From: Myxacorys almedinensis A
GTDB lineage: Bacteria > Cyanobacteriota > Cyanobacteriia > Leptolyngbyales > Leptolyngbyaceae
NCBI RefSeq assembly: GCF_010091945.1
Contig: NZ_WVIE01000004.1
Coordinates: forward strand, 1 to 64,000
DNA: 64,000 bases
Direction: 5' to 3'
Below the pieces are notes generated by a model that made no database searches, had not been told where the DNA came from, and saw only the letters and a program-made list of their open reading frames with translations. Shown piece by piece: positions 10,390-19,974 of this stretch (position 1 is its first letter; every line of letters begins with the position of its first letter). The translations under genes and the position numbers were made by a program.

Positions 10390-11368
10390 AGTTGTCGGAT
10401 TTGATAGCGATTTGTATCGACGGTGTTCCTTTGGAGAGGGAATCAGCGAGATCCCATGGATTGAGAAAGATATCCGAGATGCCGAAGCCTCTGATGTAGA
10501 AGGATTTGACGCAATTCTTCACTTAGCTGGTCTCTCTAACGATCCCCTGGGCGATCTCAATCCCGATCTCACCTACGACATCAACTTCAAAGCCTCGCTC
10601 CGGCTCGCAGAACTTGCAAAACAAGGGGGGGTAGAGCGTTTCATTTTCTCGTCGTCGTGCAGCAATTATGGTGCGGCAGGCGATACACCCGTGAACGAAA
10701 CCTCGGAATTCAATCCAGTAACGCCTTACGGCTCTTCTAAAGCCATGACTGAGGTTGAAGTTGCCAAACTTGCAGATGATGCGTTCAGTCCTACGTTCCT
10801 TCGCAGTGCCACGGCTTATGGTGTATCACCGCGCCTGAGGTTTGACCTGGTGTTGAACAATTTAGTCGCTTGGGCATACACAACCGGAAAAGTTCATATC
10901 AAAAGCGATGGCACTCCTTGGCGTCCGATCGTTCACATTGAAGACATCTCCCGTGCTTTCTTAGCGGTGCTGCACGCGCCTCGGGAGGCAGTCCACAATG
11001 AAGCGTTTAATGTAGGGCGCACCAGCGAAAATTACCGGATTCGCGAAATTGCTGAAATTGTGAAGGACACGGTTCCTGGCTGTGAAATTGAGTTTGCAGA
11101 AGATGCCGGCCCTGACAAGCGCTGCTATCGCGTCGATTGCGACAAGATCGCTCGCGTCTTACCGGAATTTCAACCGCAGTGGACGACCAAGAAAGGTGCT
11201 GAGCAACTGTACAACACCTACAAAAAGATTGGTTTGTCCCTCGATGAGTTTGAGGGTGAGCGCTACAAGCGCATTGCCCACATCAAATATCTCATTGGCG
11301 ACGGCTTGCTAGATACCAACCTCCGTTGGCAACAGGTAACGTTGACCTCTGCTGGCACAGGCTTGTAG
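10313..11368 (+). CDS. NAD-dependent epimerase/dehydratase (extended SDR)
   Basis: This 351-residue short-chain dehydrogenase/reductase opens with the Rossmann motif TGHRGYIG and has the catalytic S-S-C-S-N-Y-G segment and Y-G-S-S-K pair. It should epimerise, reduce or dehydrate a nucleotide sugar, most likely the CDP-sugar made by the upstream enzyme, although the exact reaction is not predictable. It lacks the TGHTGFKGSW signature of classical CDP-glucose 4,6-dehydratase. A GGGAGG Shine-Dalgarno sits 6 bases before the ATG at 10313, inside the end of rfbF, which supports the overlapping start. The next methyltransferase follows after 28 bases. Confidence 0.9.
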   Translation: MRVLLTGHRGYIGTVLTPMLLAAGHEVVGFDSDLYRRCSFGEGISEIPWIEKDIRDAEASDVEGFDAILHLAGLSNDPLGDLNPDLTYDINFKASLRLAELAKQGGVERFIFSSSCSNYGAAGDTPVNETSEFNPVTPYGSSKAMTEVEVAKLADDAFSPTFLRSATAYGVSPRLRFDLVLNNLVAWAYTTGKVHIKSDGTPWRPIVHIEDISRAFLAVLHAPREAVHNEAFNVGRTSENYRIREIAEIVKDTVPGCEIEFAEDAGPDKRCYRVDCDKIARVLPEFQPQWTTKKGAEQLYNTYKKIGLSLDEFEGERYKRIAHIKYLIGDGLLDTNLRWQQVTLTSAGTGL

Positions 11369-11396
11369 GTGCATCTCCACCCTATCCCTTAATACT

Positions 11397-12629
11397 ATGA
11401 GTGACTGGAAAATTTCCGCGTGCCGCTCCTGCGGCAATCCTGACCTAAAGGTTCTGATCGATTTTGGGGATACGCCTTTGGCTGATGCGCTGGTGACAGA
11501 AGCCAAACTCGGGGAGCCAGAAATCTTTGCACGGCTCGATCTTGCTGTTTGTCCTGAATGCTCTCTTGCACAGATTACGGAGACCGTTCCCCCAGAAATT
11601 TTGTTTTGTCGAGACTATCCGTATTTCTCCTCGGTGTCCGCCGCCCTGCTCGAACACTTTGGCGGGAGTGCGCGATCGCTGATCCAAACCCGTCAACTCA
11701 ATAGCAATAGCCTCGTCATTGAAGCGGCTAGCAATGACGGTTACATGCTCAAAAACTTCGTTGATCAAGGCATTCCGGTTTTAGGAATTGACCCAGCCGA
11801 AGGACCAGCAAAGTCTGCCCTGGAAAAAGGCGTTCCAACGTTGAACACCTTCTTTGGAAGTGACCTAGCAAAGCAACTGCGATCGCAAGGCAAACAAGCC
11901 GATGTCTTTCTAGCAAATAATGTTCTCGCTCACGTTGCCGATCTCAATGGCTTTGTCGATGGCATTCGCACTCTCCTCAAAGACACAGGCGTTGCTGTCA
12001 TTGAGTGTCCTTACGTCGTCGATCTTGTCGATCATGGCGAATTTGACACGATTTATCACCAACACCTCTGCTACTTCTCTGTGACTGCGCTAGACAAGCT
12101 GTTCCGTCGGCATGGCTTGTATCTCAACGATGTCAAGCGGACAGCAATTCACGGTGGATCTCTGCGTTTGTTTGTCGAACCCGTTGAAGCCGTCCACGAT
12201 TCTGTCAAAGTGCTGTTGGAAGAAGAAGCAAACCGCAAAGTTGATCGCGTCGATTACTACCTCGATTTTGCCGATCGGGTCGAATCGATTAAGCGCGATT
12301 TACTGGCAATTTTGCATGATCTCAAGGGTCAAGGAAAGCGGATCGCAGCTTACGGAGCGGCGGCAAAAGCAACAACACTTTTGAGCTACATTAGCATCGA
12401 TACGTCACTCGTAGACTATGTAGTAGACCTCAATACATTTAAACAAGGTCGCTATATGGGTGGGAATCACTTGCCGATTCATCCTCCTACAAAGCTCCTT
12501 GACGATCGCCCCGATTACGTCCTGATATTAGCGTGGAATTTTGCAGACGAAATTATGAAGCAGCAAGATGCCTATCGTCAGCAAGGCGGTCAGTTTATCA
12601 TTCCTATTCCAACTCCTCAGATTGTTTAG
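11397..12629 (+). CDS. Zinc-finger SAM-dependent C-methyltransferase-like protein
   Basis: This 410-residue protein has the three-part architecture of sugar C-methyltransferases such as TylC3/NovU. An N-terminal zinc knuckle holds C9, C12, C52 and C55. A class I SAM fold has motif E109-A-A-S-N-D-G115 and GIDPA. A C-terminal Rossmann-like domain carries the [13 protein letters not shown] segment. It probably adds a methyl carbon to a keto-sugar nucleotide made by the two upstream genes. The three genes sit in one tight run and end at a strong terminator. Acceptor and position are unknown. Confidence 0.88.
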   Translation: MSDWKISACRSCGNPDLKVLIDFGDTPLADALVTEAKLGEPEIFARLDLAVCPECSLAQITETVPPEILFCRDYPYFSSVSAALLEHFGGSARSLIQTRQLNSNSLVIEAASNDGYMLKNFVDQGIPVLGIDPAEGPAKSALEKGVPTLNTFFGSDLAKQLRSQGKQADVFLANNVLAHVADLNGFVDGIRTLLKDTGVAVIECPYVVDLVDHGEFDTIYHQHLCYFSVTALDKLFRRHGLYLNDVKRTAIHGGSLRLFVEPVEAVHDSVKVLLEEEANRKVDRVDYYLDFADRVESIKRDLLAILHDLKGQGKRIAAYGAAAKATTLLSYISIDTSLVDYVVDLNTFKQGRYMGGNHLPIHPPTKLLDDRPDYVLILAWNFADEIMKQQDAYRQQGGQFIIPIPTPQIV

Positions 12630-12657
12630 TTTCCCGATTTATAGGCTTGCATAGCAG

Positions 12658-12690
12658 TGGTAAGAGTAGCTTTGCTCTTACCATTTTTTT
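12658..12690 (+). terminator. Rho-independent terminator
   Basis: TGGTAAGAG (12658-12666) pairs perfectly with CTCTTACCA (12675-12683) around an 8-base loop, followed by seven T residues. It closes the rfbF-SDR-methyltransferase operon. Confidence 0.92.
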
Positions 12691-13251
12691 AGCATTCATC
12701 CTAGCATTGACTTTAATTTCAGAAACCGCTTGATTTGACCTTGCGTTCCGATTAGCAGATTGCTACGCTGCACCATTATGGTTTTGCTCATAGCCGAGAA
12801 GACAGAATTTAGAATCTTGTCAATTTGAAGAAACTTAAGATTAACTATGAAGACTGCGTGAAAACACTTGCTACCCGTTTTAAGGACAGGATAATGTTTT
12901 GGAGTAGCAAGAAGCACAGGAAATAACAGCCTTACGACTGTTGACACAATGCTTCCATACTTTATTCACTATGGAATCAACTAATTAAAAGGGGCATCGG
13001 TCAAGTAGAAGGGGGAAATAATCCGTATTTTTTATACGCCAGAGCAGGTCTAAACATCGTAATTTACGGAGATTCCTAACTTCTTCATGCCCCAGTGATG
13101 GTTTAGAGGGTAATAACGCCAATTACTTAGTCGAGAAGCTATGTTCTCGCCTACTAAGTGGGATCTGTTTCATACCGTCTAACTTTCCGATGAGCGACCC
13201 ATCACAGCCACCTAGCCATACCTACCCTAATTGTTCTGAGGAGAACCTTTG
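12691..13251. other. Spacer and leader before dioxygenase gene
   Basis: No gene is visible in this spacer. Near its 3' end is a long inverted repeat: ACTTAGT (13125-13131) plus CGAGAA (13132-13137) pair with TTCTCG (13144-13149) and ACTAAGT (13153-13159), separated by a 6-base loop and a 3-base bulge. It lies about 90 bases upstream of the next start and could be a terminator, attenuator or RNA element. A GAGGAG ribosome-binding site precedes the ATG at 13252. Confidence 0.55.
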
Positions 13252-14208
13252 ATGCATACGGTTTACGTTGATTCTGCGGTTAACGATCAAGTGAGAAGAG
13301 AACGGCTTTACGACGGTCAAATCTTTGTGTTTACGCCTCGTCCCAGTACGATCGCGCTGATTCAACATGCTCGCAAAATGATTGAAACAGCCTTTGGCAA
13401 GCTTGATCCTCGCGACGCCCAGTTTCATATGTCTGTCGAAGAGTATGTATCGATCGTGGCTCCTCTCAAGCCTCAATTTATCCATCACCCAGAAACTAAG
13501 GGACTGATTCAGGATATTTTGCGGGATTTCTCCTGTGATCTAGAGCAAACTTATCTAGATGTTCCTCGCTTAAGAATGGTGACATCCAACGGTTACCTCA
13601 CCAGTGGAGTTGGCTACGCCCATCACCCCCACCGCGACACCTGGTATTCTGCGCCCATGTGTCAACTAAATTGGTGGCTACCGATTTACGAGATTGAGAC
13701 TGAGTGTTCAATGGCATTCCACCCCCGCTACTGGAGCCAAGGCGTTAGGAACGAATCCAGCAGCTTCAACTACTACGAGTGGAACAAAACTGGACGCAAG
13801 AGCGCTGCACAGCACATCAAATCCGACACTCGCAAGCAGCCCCACGCGGTTGAAGAGATTGAACTAAATCCTCAAATTCGCGTCGTGTGCCCAGCCGGTG
13901 GAATTGTCTTGTTTGCAGGCGCTCAACTGCACTCTACTGTGCCCAACACCTCTGGGTTTACCCGCTATAGCATTGATTTTAGAACGGTTCACCTCGATGA
14001 AGTGAGATCGATGGGGGGTGCGCCGAATGTCGATTCTGAATCCACTGGAACTTCACTAAGAGATTTTATGCGGGGCAGCGATCTCACGCGGTTACCAGAA
14101 GAGATTGTGGCTCAATACGATAAAGGTGATCCAGCCGATGAGGGGTTGATTTTCAAACCTGACTCGTTAGGCGATGTTGACGAACGCGAACTGTCAGTCG
14201 TGTCATAG
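13252..14208 (+). CDS. Fe(II)/2-oxoglutarate-dependent dioxygenase-like protein
   Basis: This 318-residue protein has the facial-triad pattern of non-haem iron oxygenases: H127-x-D129 in HHPHRDTW and a distal H227 in AQLHSTVP, followed by R238 or R244 as candidate 2-oxoglutarate anchors. The overall look is closest to the phytanoyl-CoA dioxygenase/PhyH-like group. It probably hydroxylates or otherwise oxidises a small molecule or sugar. GAGGAG lies about 8 bases before the ATG at 13252, so this start is preferred to the TTG one codon earlier. Neighbours are glycan-modifying methyltransferases and a 2-hydroxyglutarate oxidase-like gene, suggesting the substrate is a cluster intermediate; this is inferred. 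Confidence 0.78.
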   Translation: MHTVYVDSAVNDQVRRERLYDGQIFVFTPRPSTIALIQHARKMIETAFGKLDPRDAQFHMSVEEYVSIVAPLKPQFIHHPETKGLIQDILRDFSCDLEQTYLDVPRLRMVTSNGYLTSGVGYAHHPHRDTWYSAPMCQLNWWLPIYEIETECSMAFHPRYWSQGVRNESSSFNYYEWNKTGRKSAAQHIKSDTRKQPHAVEEIELNPQIRVVCPAGGIVLFAGAQLHSTVPNTSGFTRYSIDFRTVHLDEVRSMGGAPNVDSESTGTSLRDFMRGSDLTRLPEEIVAQYDKGDPADEGLIFKPDSLGDVDERELSVVS

Positions 14209-14211
14209 TGT

Positions 14212-14251
14212 TTTAAGTGCTTCTCGTTACGTCGCAGGGGAAGCACTTAAA
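14212..14251 (+). terminator. 12-bp hairpin after dioxygenase gene
   Basis: TTTAAGTGCTTC (14212-14223) is perfectly complementary to GAAGCACTTAAA (14240-14251) with a 16-base loop. It starts 4 bases after the dioxygenase stop. There is no U-tract, so it may be an mRNA-stabilising or partially terminating structure inside the operon. Confidence 0.65.
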
Positions 14252-14307
14252 CATAGTTGTTGCTTTGGCTAGAGAAACCCATTGTTTACCCTTTTTAAGG
14301 ACCTCCT

Positions 14308-15534
14308 ATGAATCAGCCATCTACACTTGGGCAAAAAATTCCAACCGGAACCCGTCTTGTGTCCTACGAGTGTCCAAGCTGTGGACATCACGAGTCAGCC
14401 GTGTTCTATGAAGTTCGTAATGTTCCGGTACACAGTTGTTTGATGATGCCCAGCTATCAGGAAGCGGTGGACTTCCCCTGCGGTGATGTTGTGTTGGGAT
14501 TTTGCCCAAATTGTGGCTTTGTGACCAACGTCGAGTTTGATGCTAAAAACTCGGATTATTCACCTATCTACGAAGATCAGCAAAGTTTCTCACCGACGTT
14601 TAACTCGTTTGCTTACAAGCTGGCAACTCGTCTCATTGAAAAGTACGACTTGCGGAATAAGAAGATCGTTGAGATCGGATGCAGTAAGGGCGATTTTCTG
14701 CTGTTGATGTGTGAACTAGGGAATAACTATGGTGTTGGAATTGACCCCAGCGCGATCGTAGGTCGAGTTGAAAGTGAAGCCGCCGATCGCGTGATGTTCA
14801 TTCAAGATTACTACTCGGAAAAATATTCAGAACACACGGGCGAGTTTATCTGCTGCCGTCACACGCTCGAACACATTCACCAAACCGCAGAATTGGTTCG
14901 CACCGTCCGGCGTTCCGTGGGCGATCGCCTTGATACCGTCATCTTCTTTGAAATTCCTGACATGGGGCGGGTTCTCACCGAGCAAGCCTTTGAAGATATT
15001 TACTACGAACACTGCTCTTATTTCACGCCAGGATCGTTAGCGCGGTTGTTCCGTCAAGAAGGCTTTGAAGTGCTTAATGTGTATCTAGACTACGGCGATC
15101 AGTATTTGATGATTGAAGCGCGTCCTGTTGCGACCCCATCGACCAAGATTCACCCAGCCGAAGAAAGCGTCGAGCAATTGGTGAAGGATGTTGAGCTATT
15201 TGCGTCCAAAATTGGGGACAAGTTGGGCTACTGGAAGCAGCATTTGGAGACGATGAAAGCGGACGGCAGAAAAGTTGCAGTTTGGGGTTCTGGCTCAAAA
15301 TGCGTCGCGTTCCTCACCACGTTGGGAACCAAAGACCTGATTGATTGGGTTGTCGATATTAACCCCCACCGTCACGGTCGATTTATTCCAGGGGTGGGTC
15401 AAGAGATTCGTTCTCCTGAATCGCTCAAGGATTACCAGCCTGATGAAGTGATCGTCATGAACGCCATCTACTGCAACGAAATTCAAAAAATGCTGGATGA
15501 CATGGGCGTGACAACGAAAGTGGTCGCCATTTAA
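14308..15534 (+). CDS. Zinc-finger SAM-dependent C-methyltransferase-like protein (second copy)
   Basis: This 408-residue protein shares the architecture of the methyltransferase at 11397-12629. Its zinc knuckle is C22, C25, C66 and C69. The SAM motif is IVEIGCSKGDFL with GIDPS. The C-terminal domain carries AVWGSGSKCVAFL and VVDINPHRHGRF. The two copies are clearly diverged paralogues rather than a recent duplication. A strong AAGGACCTCCT precedes the ATG at 14308. A second C-methyltransferase next to a dioxygenase suggests a multiply decorated sugar or lipid-like unit. The acceptor is unknown. Confidence 0.87.
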   Translation: MNQPSTLGQKIPTGTRLVSYECPSCGHHESAVFYEVRNVPVHSCLMMPSYQEAVDFPCGDVVLGFCPNCGFVTNVEFDAKNSDYSPIYEDQQSFSPTFNSFAYKLATRLIEKYDLRNKKIVEIGCSKGDFLLLMCELGNNYGVGIDPSAIVGRVESEAADRVMFIQDYYSEKYSEHTGEFICCRHTLEHIHQTAELVRTVRRSVGDRLDTVIFFEIPDMGRVLTEQAFEDIYYEHCSYFTPGSLARLFRQEGFEVLNVYLDYGDQYLMIEARPVATPSTKIHPAEESVEQLVKDVELFASKIGDKLGYWKQHLETMKADGRKVAVWGSGSKCVAFLTTLGTKDLIDWVVDINPHRHGRFIPGVGQEIRSPESLKDYQPDEVIVMNAIYCNEIQKMLDDMGVTTKVVAI

Positions 15535-15550
15535 AGCATTGGGTTTGGCA

Positions 15551-15575
15551 GGAGGCGTCAGACAATCCCGCCTCC
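15551..15575 (+). terminator. Small hairpin between methyltransferase and lhgO
   Basis: GGAGGCG (15551-15557) pairs with CGCCTCC (15569-15575) around an 11-base loop, extendable by an outer GGGTT/AACCC pair. There is no T-run, so a role in termination is uncertain. Confidence 0.4.
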
Positions 15576-15618
15576 AACCCCTCAGTTGACTTGAGTGAAG
15601 CAAATGTCAGGGATAGTC

Positions 15619-16833
15619 ATGTACGATTATGCAATTGTTGGGGGCGGAATTGTTGGCTTATCGACTGCTGTTGCCCTCGGAAAACGATACCCGAATGCCA
15701 AAGTCTTGCTGTTAGAAAAAGAAGGTCAATGGGCATTTCATCAAACTGGAAATAACAGTGGTGTAATCCATTCGGGAATTTATTATAAGCCAGGAAGTTT
15801 TAAGGCAAAATTTTGTCGGGATGGTAGCCGCTCGATCGTCCAGTTCTGTCAAGAGCATGGGTTAGAGCACGAAATATGTGGCAAAGTAATTGTCGCGACC
15901 AAGCCCGCAGAACTTCCTTTACTAGACAACATTTATCAACGGGGTTTAGACAACGGCTTGAAGGTTGAGAAGATTTCTGCCCAAGCGGTGAACGAAATCG
16001 AACCTCATGTTCGTTGTCTCGCTGGAGTTAGGGTTTACTCGACTGGCATCGTTAGTTATAAACAGGTTTGTCAAAAGTATGCCGAAATCGCTGCCAGCCA
16101 AGGAGCCGATTTGCGGCTGAGTACTCGCGTTGAATCTTGTATCCGAACAACTGAAGGATATGAAATTGCAACGAGCCGTGGCAGTTTTACAGCACGATTT
16201 TTGATTAACTGTGCGGGATTGCACTGCGATCGCGTTGCCAAACTCGCGGCTGCCACACCTCCTGCCAAAATTGTCCCCTTCCGAGGTGAATACTACGAAC
16301 TCACTCCCGAAAAACGTTACCTCGTTAAGGGTCTGATTTATCCGGTTCCCAATCCAAATTTTCCCTTCTTGGGCGTTCACTTCACTCGCATGATTGATGG
16401 AACCGTTCACGCTGGTCCTAACGCGGTGCTGAGTTTCAAGCGAGAAGGCTATCGCAAAACAGATTTTAATCTGCGCGACTTTACCGAAGTAATGACCTAT
16501 CCAGGCTTCTGGAAACTGATGTCAAAACACGCCGATCAAGGCATTCAGGAGATGATTCGCTCGTTGTTTAAGGCGGCATTCGTTCGCAGTTTGCAAGAGC
16601 TAATTCCCGAAGTGCAATCCGCCGATCTGGTTCCAACTCATGCCGGTGTCAGAGCGCAAGCCCTGTTACCCGATGGCAAATTGGTCGATGACTTTTTGAT
16701 CGAGCGAGAACACCATGCGCTTCATGTGTACAATGCTCCTTCCCCTGCGGCAACATCATCGTTAGAAATTGGTAGTGCGATCGCCGCCCAGGTTCCAGAC
16801 TTGCAGACGAGCCAGATTGCTCTCAATTCATAA
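15619..16833 (+). CDS. lhgO: L-2-hydroxyglutarate oxidase-like FAD oxidoreductase
   Basis: This DAO-family flavoprotein of about 404 residues begins MYDYAIVGGGIVGLSTA, the ADP-binding fold for FAD, and has the LhgO landmarks LLEKEGQWAFHQTGNNSGVIHSG (given here in pieces: GNNSGVIHSG is the key segment) and THAGVRAQ near the C-terminus. LhgO oxidises L-2-hydroxyglutarate to 2-oxoglutarate and passes electrons to the quinone pool. The frame is open to a GTG at 15595 and an ATG at 15604, but the family normally starts at the ATG at 15619, with an AGGGA upstream. Its place beside a 2-oxoglutarate dioxygenase is suggestive. In glycan loci, relatives may act on other hydroxyacids or sugars. Confidence 0.87.
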   Translation: MYDYAIVGGGIVGLSTAVALGKRYPNAKVLLLEKEGQWAFHQTGNNSGVIHSGIYYKPGSFKAKFCRDGSRSIVQFCQEHGLEHEICGKVIVATKPAELPLLDNIYQRGLDNGLKVEKISAQAVNEIEPHVRCLAGVRVYSTGIVSYKQVCQKYAEIAASQGADLRLSTRVESCIRTTEGYEIATSRGSFTARFLINCAGLHCDRVAKLAAATPPAKIVPFRGEYYELTPEKRYLVKGLIYPVPNPNFPFLGVHFTRMIDGTVHAGPNAVLSFKREGYRKTDFNLRDFTEVMTYPGFWKLMSKHADQGIQEMIRSLFKAAFVRSLQELIPEVQSADLVPTHAGVRAQALLPDGKLVDDFLIEREHHALHVYNAPSPAATSSLEIGSAIAAQVPDLQTSQIALNS

Positions 16834-16868
16834 ATCACTGCTTTCGCTAGCTGACTCAGGAGCTACTC

Positions 16869-18443
16869 ATGGCAACTCAAAAGCCTTTTCGCCGACACTC
16901 TACTGCTAATCCTGCCCTGAGACCCTGGGCAAACCGCATCATCGGTGGTGCAGTTTTTATCATTTTGATCGCAACGCTGGCACCCTTTGAGTTCATTTCT
17001 GAAGGAGTGACGCCTACGGGCGCAATTCGCGAGTTTTTTGCCCACCCCAGCGATTGGAACGACCTGATTGGAAACGTCCTCTTGTTTATGCCTTTAGGCT
17101 TTGGGATCGCCCTACGGGTTCAATCCCACGGGATGAAACTCTGGAGGGGGCTAGTCATTGCCGCGATCGCTAGCACGCTTCTATCGTTGAGCGTTGAGGT
17201 GTCGCAAGTGTTTTTGCCCTCTCGCAGCCCAAGTTGGATTGATATCTCAACCAATACCACGGGTGGGTTTTGCGGTGCATTGAGCTACCTTGCGCTGGCT
17301 GCTATTGCACCCAATTACCTCCAGTTATTCGACAAACGGGTCAAACGAGTTCTTAGCGTTCAAAATCTAGCGGTCGCCCTCATTACGTGGGTGTTGTTGA
17401 TGGGGCTAATTTCCCTGTCGCTTCAGCAAGCTGCTCAGTTAAGTAATTGGAGTTCTGACTTTCCTCTTTCAATAGGGAACGAGAAAACAGGCGATCGTCC
17501 TTGGAACGGAAGAATTTCTAAGGTAGAAATTAGCGATCGTGCTCTTTCTGAAGCAGAAATTACCCAAGTGTTTCAAGGGAACTTACTGCTGCAACCCGGA
17601 TTAGTGGCAGCCTATGACCTGACTACAGCCACGAACGGTGTGTTAAGCGAAGTGGAGGATCGCACCGGCACTCTGCCAAACTTAGTTGCCCAAAGAAACG
17701 CAGTGCGTGCATCAACCAGAGGCGCGATTGTGTCAGGCGAACAGTGGCTTGAAACGGCTCAACCTGCTGCCGCACTGTCCGAGCGATTGCAGAAGTCATC
17801 TGAATTTACAATTAGTGCGATCGCAGCAACCTCAGATCTCAATCAAGCTGGACCTGCCCGCATCTTATCGTTCTCCAAAGATCCCCTCCAACGTAATTTC
17901 ACCCTAGGTCAAGAAAACAAGCAGCTTATTTTTCGATTAAGAACTCCCATCACAGGAGAAAACGGAGTCTATACAGCACTGATCGTGCCCAATATTTTTC
18001 AAGACTTAGAACTTCATCATTTTCTCCTGACTTACCATCAGAATATGCTTCGTCTCTATGTAGACAATCCTGAGACTATCTACAGTTTAGAACTAACACC
18101 CGAAATCACGTTATTTCGATATCTATTCCCGTTTGAAGGGCGGATTCTACAGCTTACAGATTTCAGCGTTTCTGTACATAAGCTGATGTTTTACGCCGTT
18201 TTTTTCGTACCGTTGGGCTTGCTTCTAGCCCTTATTTCAGCAAAGTTCAAAGAGCAGGTTCAATTTGATATCCTGCTAGTCATAACTGGGATAATTATTC
18301 CTGCCCTGTTACTAGAACCTATCATCCGAAATGGTCAATTTCATATGCAAAATATGATATTTAGCATCGGCATAGCTGCCACAACAATGCTTTTGACTAA
18401 AGGTAGTATGACAGCATGGCTCTACTCGGAAGGTAAGAAATAG
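16869..18443 (+). CDS. VanZ-family membrane protein with LamG-like domain
   Basis: This 524-residue protein has an N-terminal VanZ-like block with about four membrane segments, including LIATLAPFEF, NVLLFMPLGFG and SVEVSQVFLP. A soluble middle region (roughly residues 190-410) reads like a LamG/concanavalin jelly roll (VAAYDL, FTISAIAAT, LRLYVDNPE). Two or three further membrane segments follow. VanZ/LamG fusions are often found at cyanobacterial exopolysaccharide loci, so a role in surface glycan assembly or binding fits the location. A CAGGAG site precedes the ATG at 16869. No enzyme activity can be assigned. Confidence 0.8.
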   Translation: MATQKPFRRHSTANPALRPWANRIIGGAVFIILIATLAPFEFISEGVTPTGAIREFFAHPSDWNDLIGNVLLFMPLGFGIALRVQSHGMKLWRGLVIAAIASTLLSLSVEVSQVFLPSRSPSWIDISTNTTGGFCGALSYLALAAIAPNYLQLFDKRVKRVLSVQNLAVALITWVLLMGLISLSLQQAAQLSNWSSDFPLSIGNEKTGDRPWNGRISKVEISDRALSEAEITQVFQGNLLLQPGLVAAYDLTTATNGVLSEVEDRTGTLPNLVAQRNAVRASTRGAIVSGEQWLETAQPAAALSERLQKSSEFTISAIAATSDLNQAGPARILSFSKDPLQRNFTLGQENKQLIFRLRTPITGENGVYTALIVPNIFQDLELHHFLLTYHQNMLRLYVDNPETIYSLELTPEITLFRYLFPFEGRILQLTDFSVSVHKLMFYAVFFVPLGLLLALISAKFKEQVQFDILLVITGIIIPALLLEPIIRNGQFHMQNMIFSIGIAATTMLLTKGSMTAWLYSEGKK

Positions 18444-18641
18444 TCACTGTTATCTGAAGAAAGATTTGCCAAAGAGTTTCAGCGCCAAAATACCCTTTGT
18501 CATGTCTTTATTCTAATATTGGAACAGTGCTTGCAAAGCAGATTTACCCCATTTATGACATTAACATGGCGGGTCAATCGCCACCGTAAAATCTAACGAT
18601 TTCTATGTCTGCCCATAGCCAGTTGTGAGCACATTAGGAGG

Positions 18642-19430
18642 TTACAAAGCACCCTGAAAATCTTTGGACTTTCGCTGTTGATGCACCTGAGGCAGTGCCC
18701 ACCAAGGAGCATTCGGATATTCGTGATGCTCCAAATGATAGCCGAAGTGATAGCAACTGATAAACGACCAAAACGTAGACCAGTTTGTACTTTGGGCACG
18801 GCTGCTATTTTGATATCCTCCTTTAGGTTCACGATGGGGCAAATAGGTGCCAAAGAAAAACAATTGCATGGAACTTGCGATCGCAGGAGTAATCCAAAAC
18901 CAGTTCAAGTTAGCCACAGGGATATGAAATAGACCCCGTAAGGTATGAAAAACAAGTACTAACCCAATTAGACGAGTCCAACTCCAATAATTGAACATAA
19001 ATTGGAGGAACCAAGCTACTGGATTTTTGAACCGTCCATTATGAAAATCCGGATCACTTTCCGAGGCAGGATGCTGATGATGTAACCAGTGGCTTTTCAG
19101 TAAATTTTTATAAGAAAAAAGGGCATAACAGAAAATTGATATTGAACCAATTAGGCGATTGAGTTTAGGATTTTTTGGTGCGATCGCGCCATGCATAGCA
19201 TCATGGGCATTGATAAAAAGCCCTGTATATAAGAACGTTTGCAGCGCAACCAAGGCAACGCGAGCCGCAATTGGCAAGGCGCTAATGTCAATTCGTAATA
19301 AGACAGACAGAGTAATTGCCCATGCTCCAAAAATACTAGTTGAGATAACAACACCCTTATCACCTTGGTCGCTGACTTCTTGCATTGAAATCAGATGAGG
19401 CTGAATTTTAGTTTGAGATTGTAAAAGCAT
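18642..19430 (-). CDS. crtW: Beta-carotene ketolase, CrtW type
   Basis: This 262-residue membrane di-iron enzyme adds 4-keto groups to beta-carotene, giving echinenone and canthaxanthin. The histidine boxes are H76-DAM-H80, H114-WLHHQH120 and H228-FGYH232-LEHH236. The motifs FLYTGLF, HDAMHG and CYHFGYHLEHHEYP are characteristic of cyanobacterial CrtW rather than of acyl-lipid desaturases. Length is normal. It is transcribed toward the VanZ gene, and no other carotenoid gene lies in the window. The ATG at 19430 is used; a later ATG at residue 16 is possible. Confidence 0.92.
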   Translation of the reverse strand: MLLQSQTKIQPHLISMQEVSDQGDKGVVISTSIFGAWAITLSVLLRIDISALPIAARVALVALQTFLYTGLFINAHDAMHGAIAPKNPKLNRLIGSISIFCYALFSYKNLLKSHWLHHQHPASESDPDFHNGRFKNPVAWFLQFMFNYWSWTRLIGLVLVFHTLRGLFHIPVANLNWFWITPAIASSMQLFFFGTYLPHREPKGGYQNSSRAQSTNWSTFWSFISCYHFGYHLEHHEYPNAPWWALPQVHQQRKSKDFQGAL

Positions 19431-19974
19431 TAGATGACCTTATCAAAAGCATTCTTGAGACTACGTTGATATCGACTTGAGGCAGCAAACTCATCGGTAG
19501 GTTGCGCTTCCTAACAGTCTATAAATTTAACTAATTGGCGCTCTCTTCCAGAGTGCTAACTTGAGTTCAAGTCAAAAGGATGAGCTTTTAACAAGCGATA
19601 TACTACTTTTGAGTAGAAATAGGATCAGCCGCGCTTTTAGACAGGTTTCTCCACCTCAAAAACGACAAGTTCATAGAACAATATTCGCTGTTTAACACGA
19701 GAAATTTTGCATTTCTTGCTGCTCCATCAACGCTGCTGTTGATATGAAAACGCATTTCACCAACCTAATGTAATCAGTACAAAAGAATCTGAAGATGGCT
19801 AGACAAGAAGCATTGAATAATTATTTACGAATCTTAACATATATCTTAGTGCAGATTTTGCTTTGTCTGTTGTCAGGTTCTATGAGCAAGTTCTTGGTGT
19901 TCATAGCTTTATCAATCGTGCCCGCACACCTGCTGATGTAAAGTGCCAGGATTAGTGACAGAGGATTGAACAAT
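19431..19974. other. Spacer with no visible gene
   Basis: This 544-base AT-rich spacer lies between crtW and the SRPBCC gene, both on the minus strand. No gene, hairpin with T-run, or repeat was found in it. The crtW promoter must lie in its first part. Confidence 0.55.
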
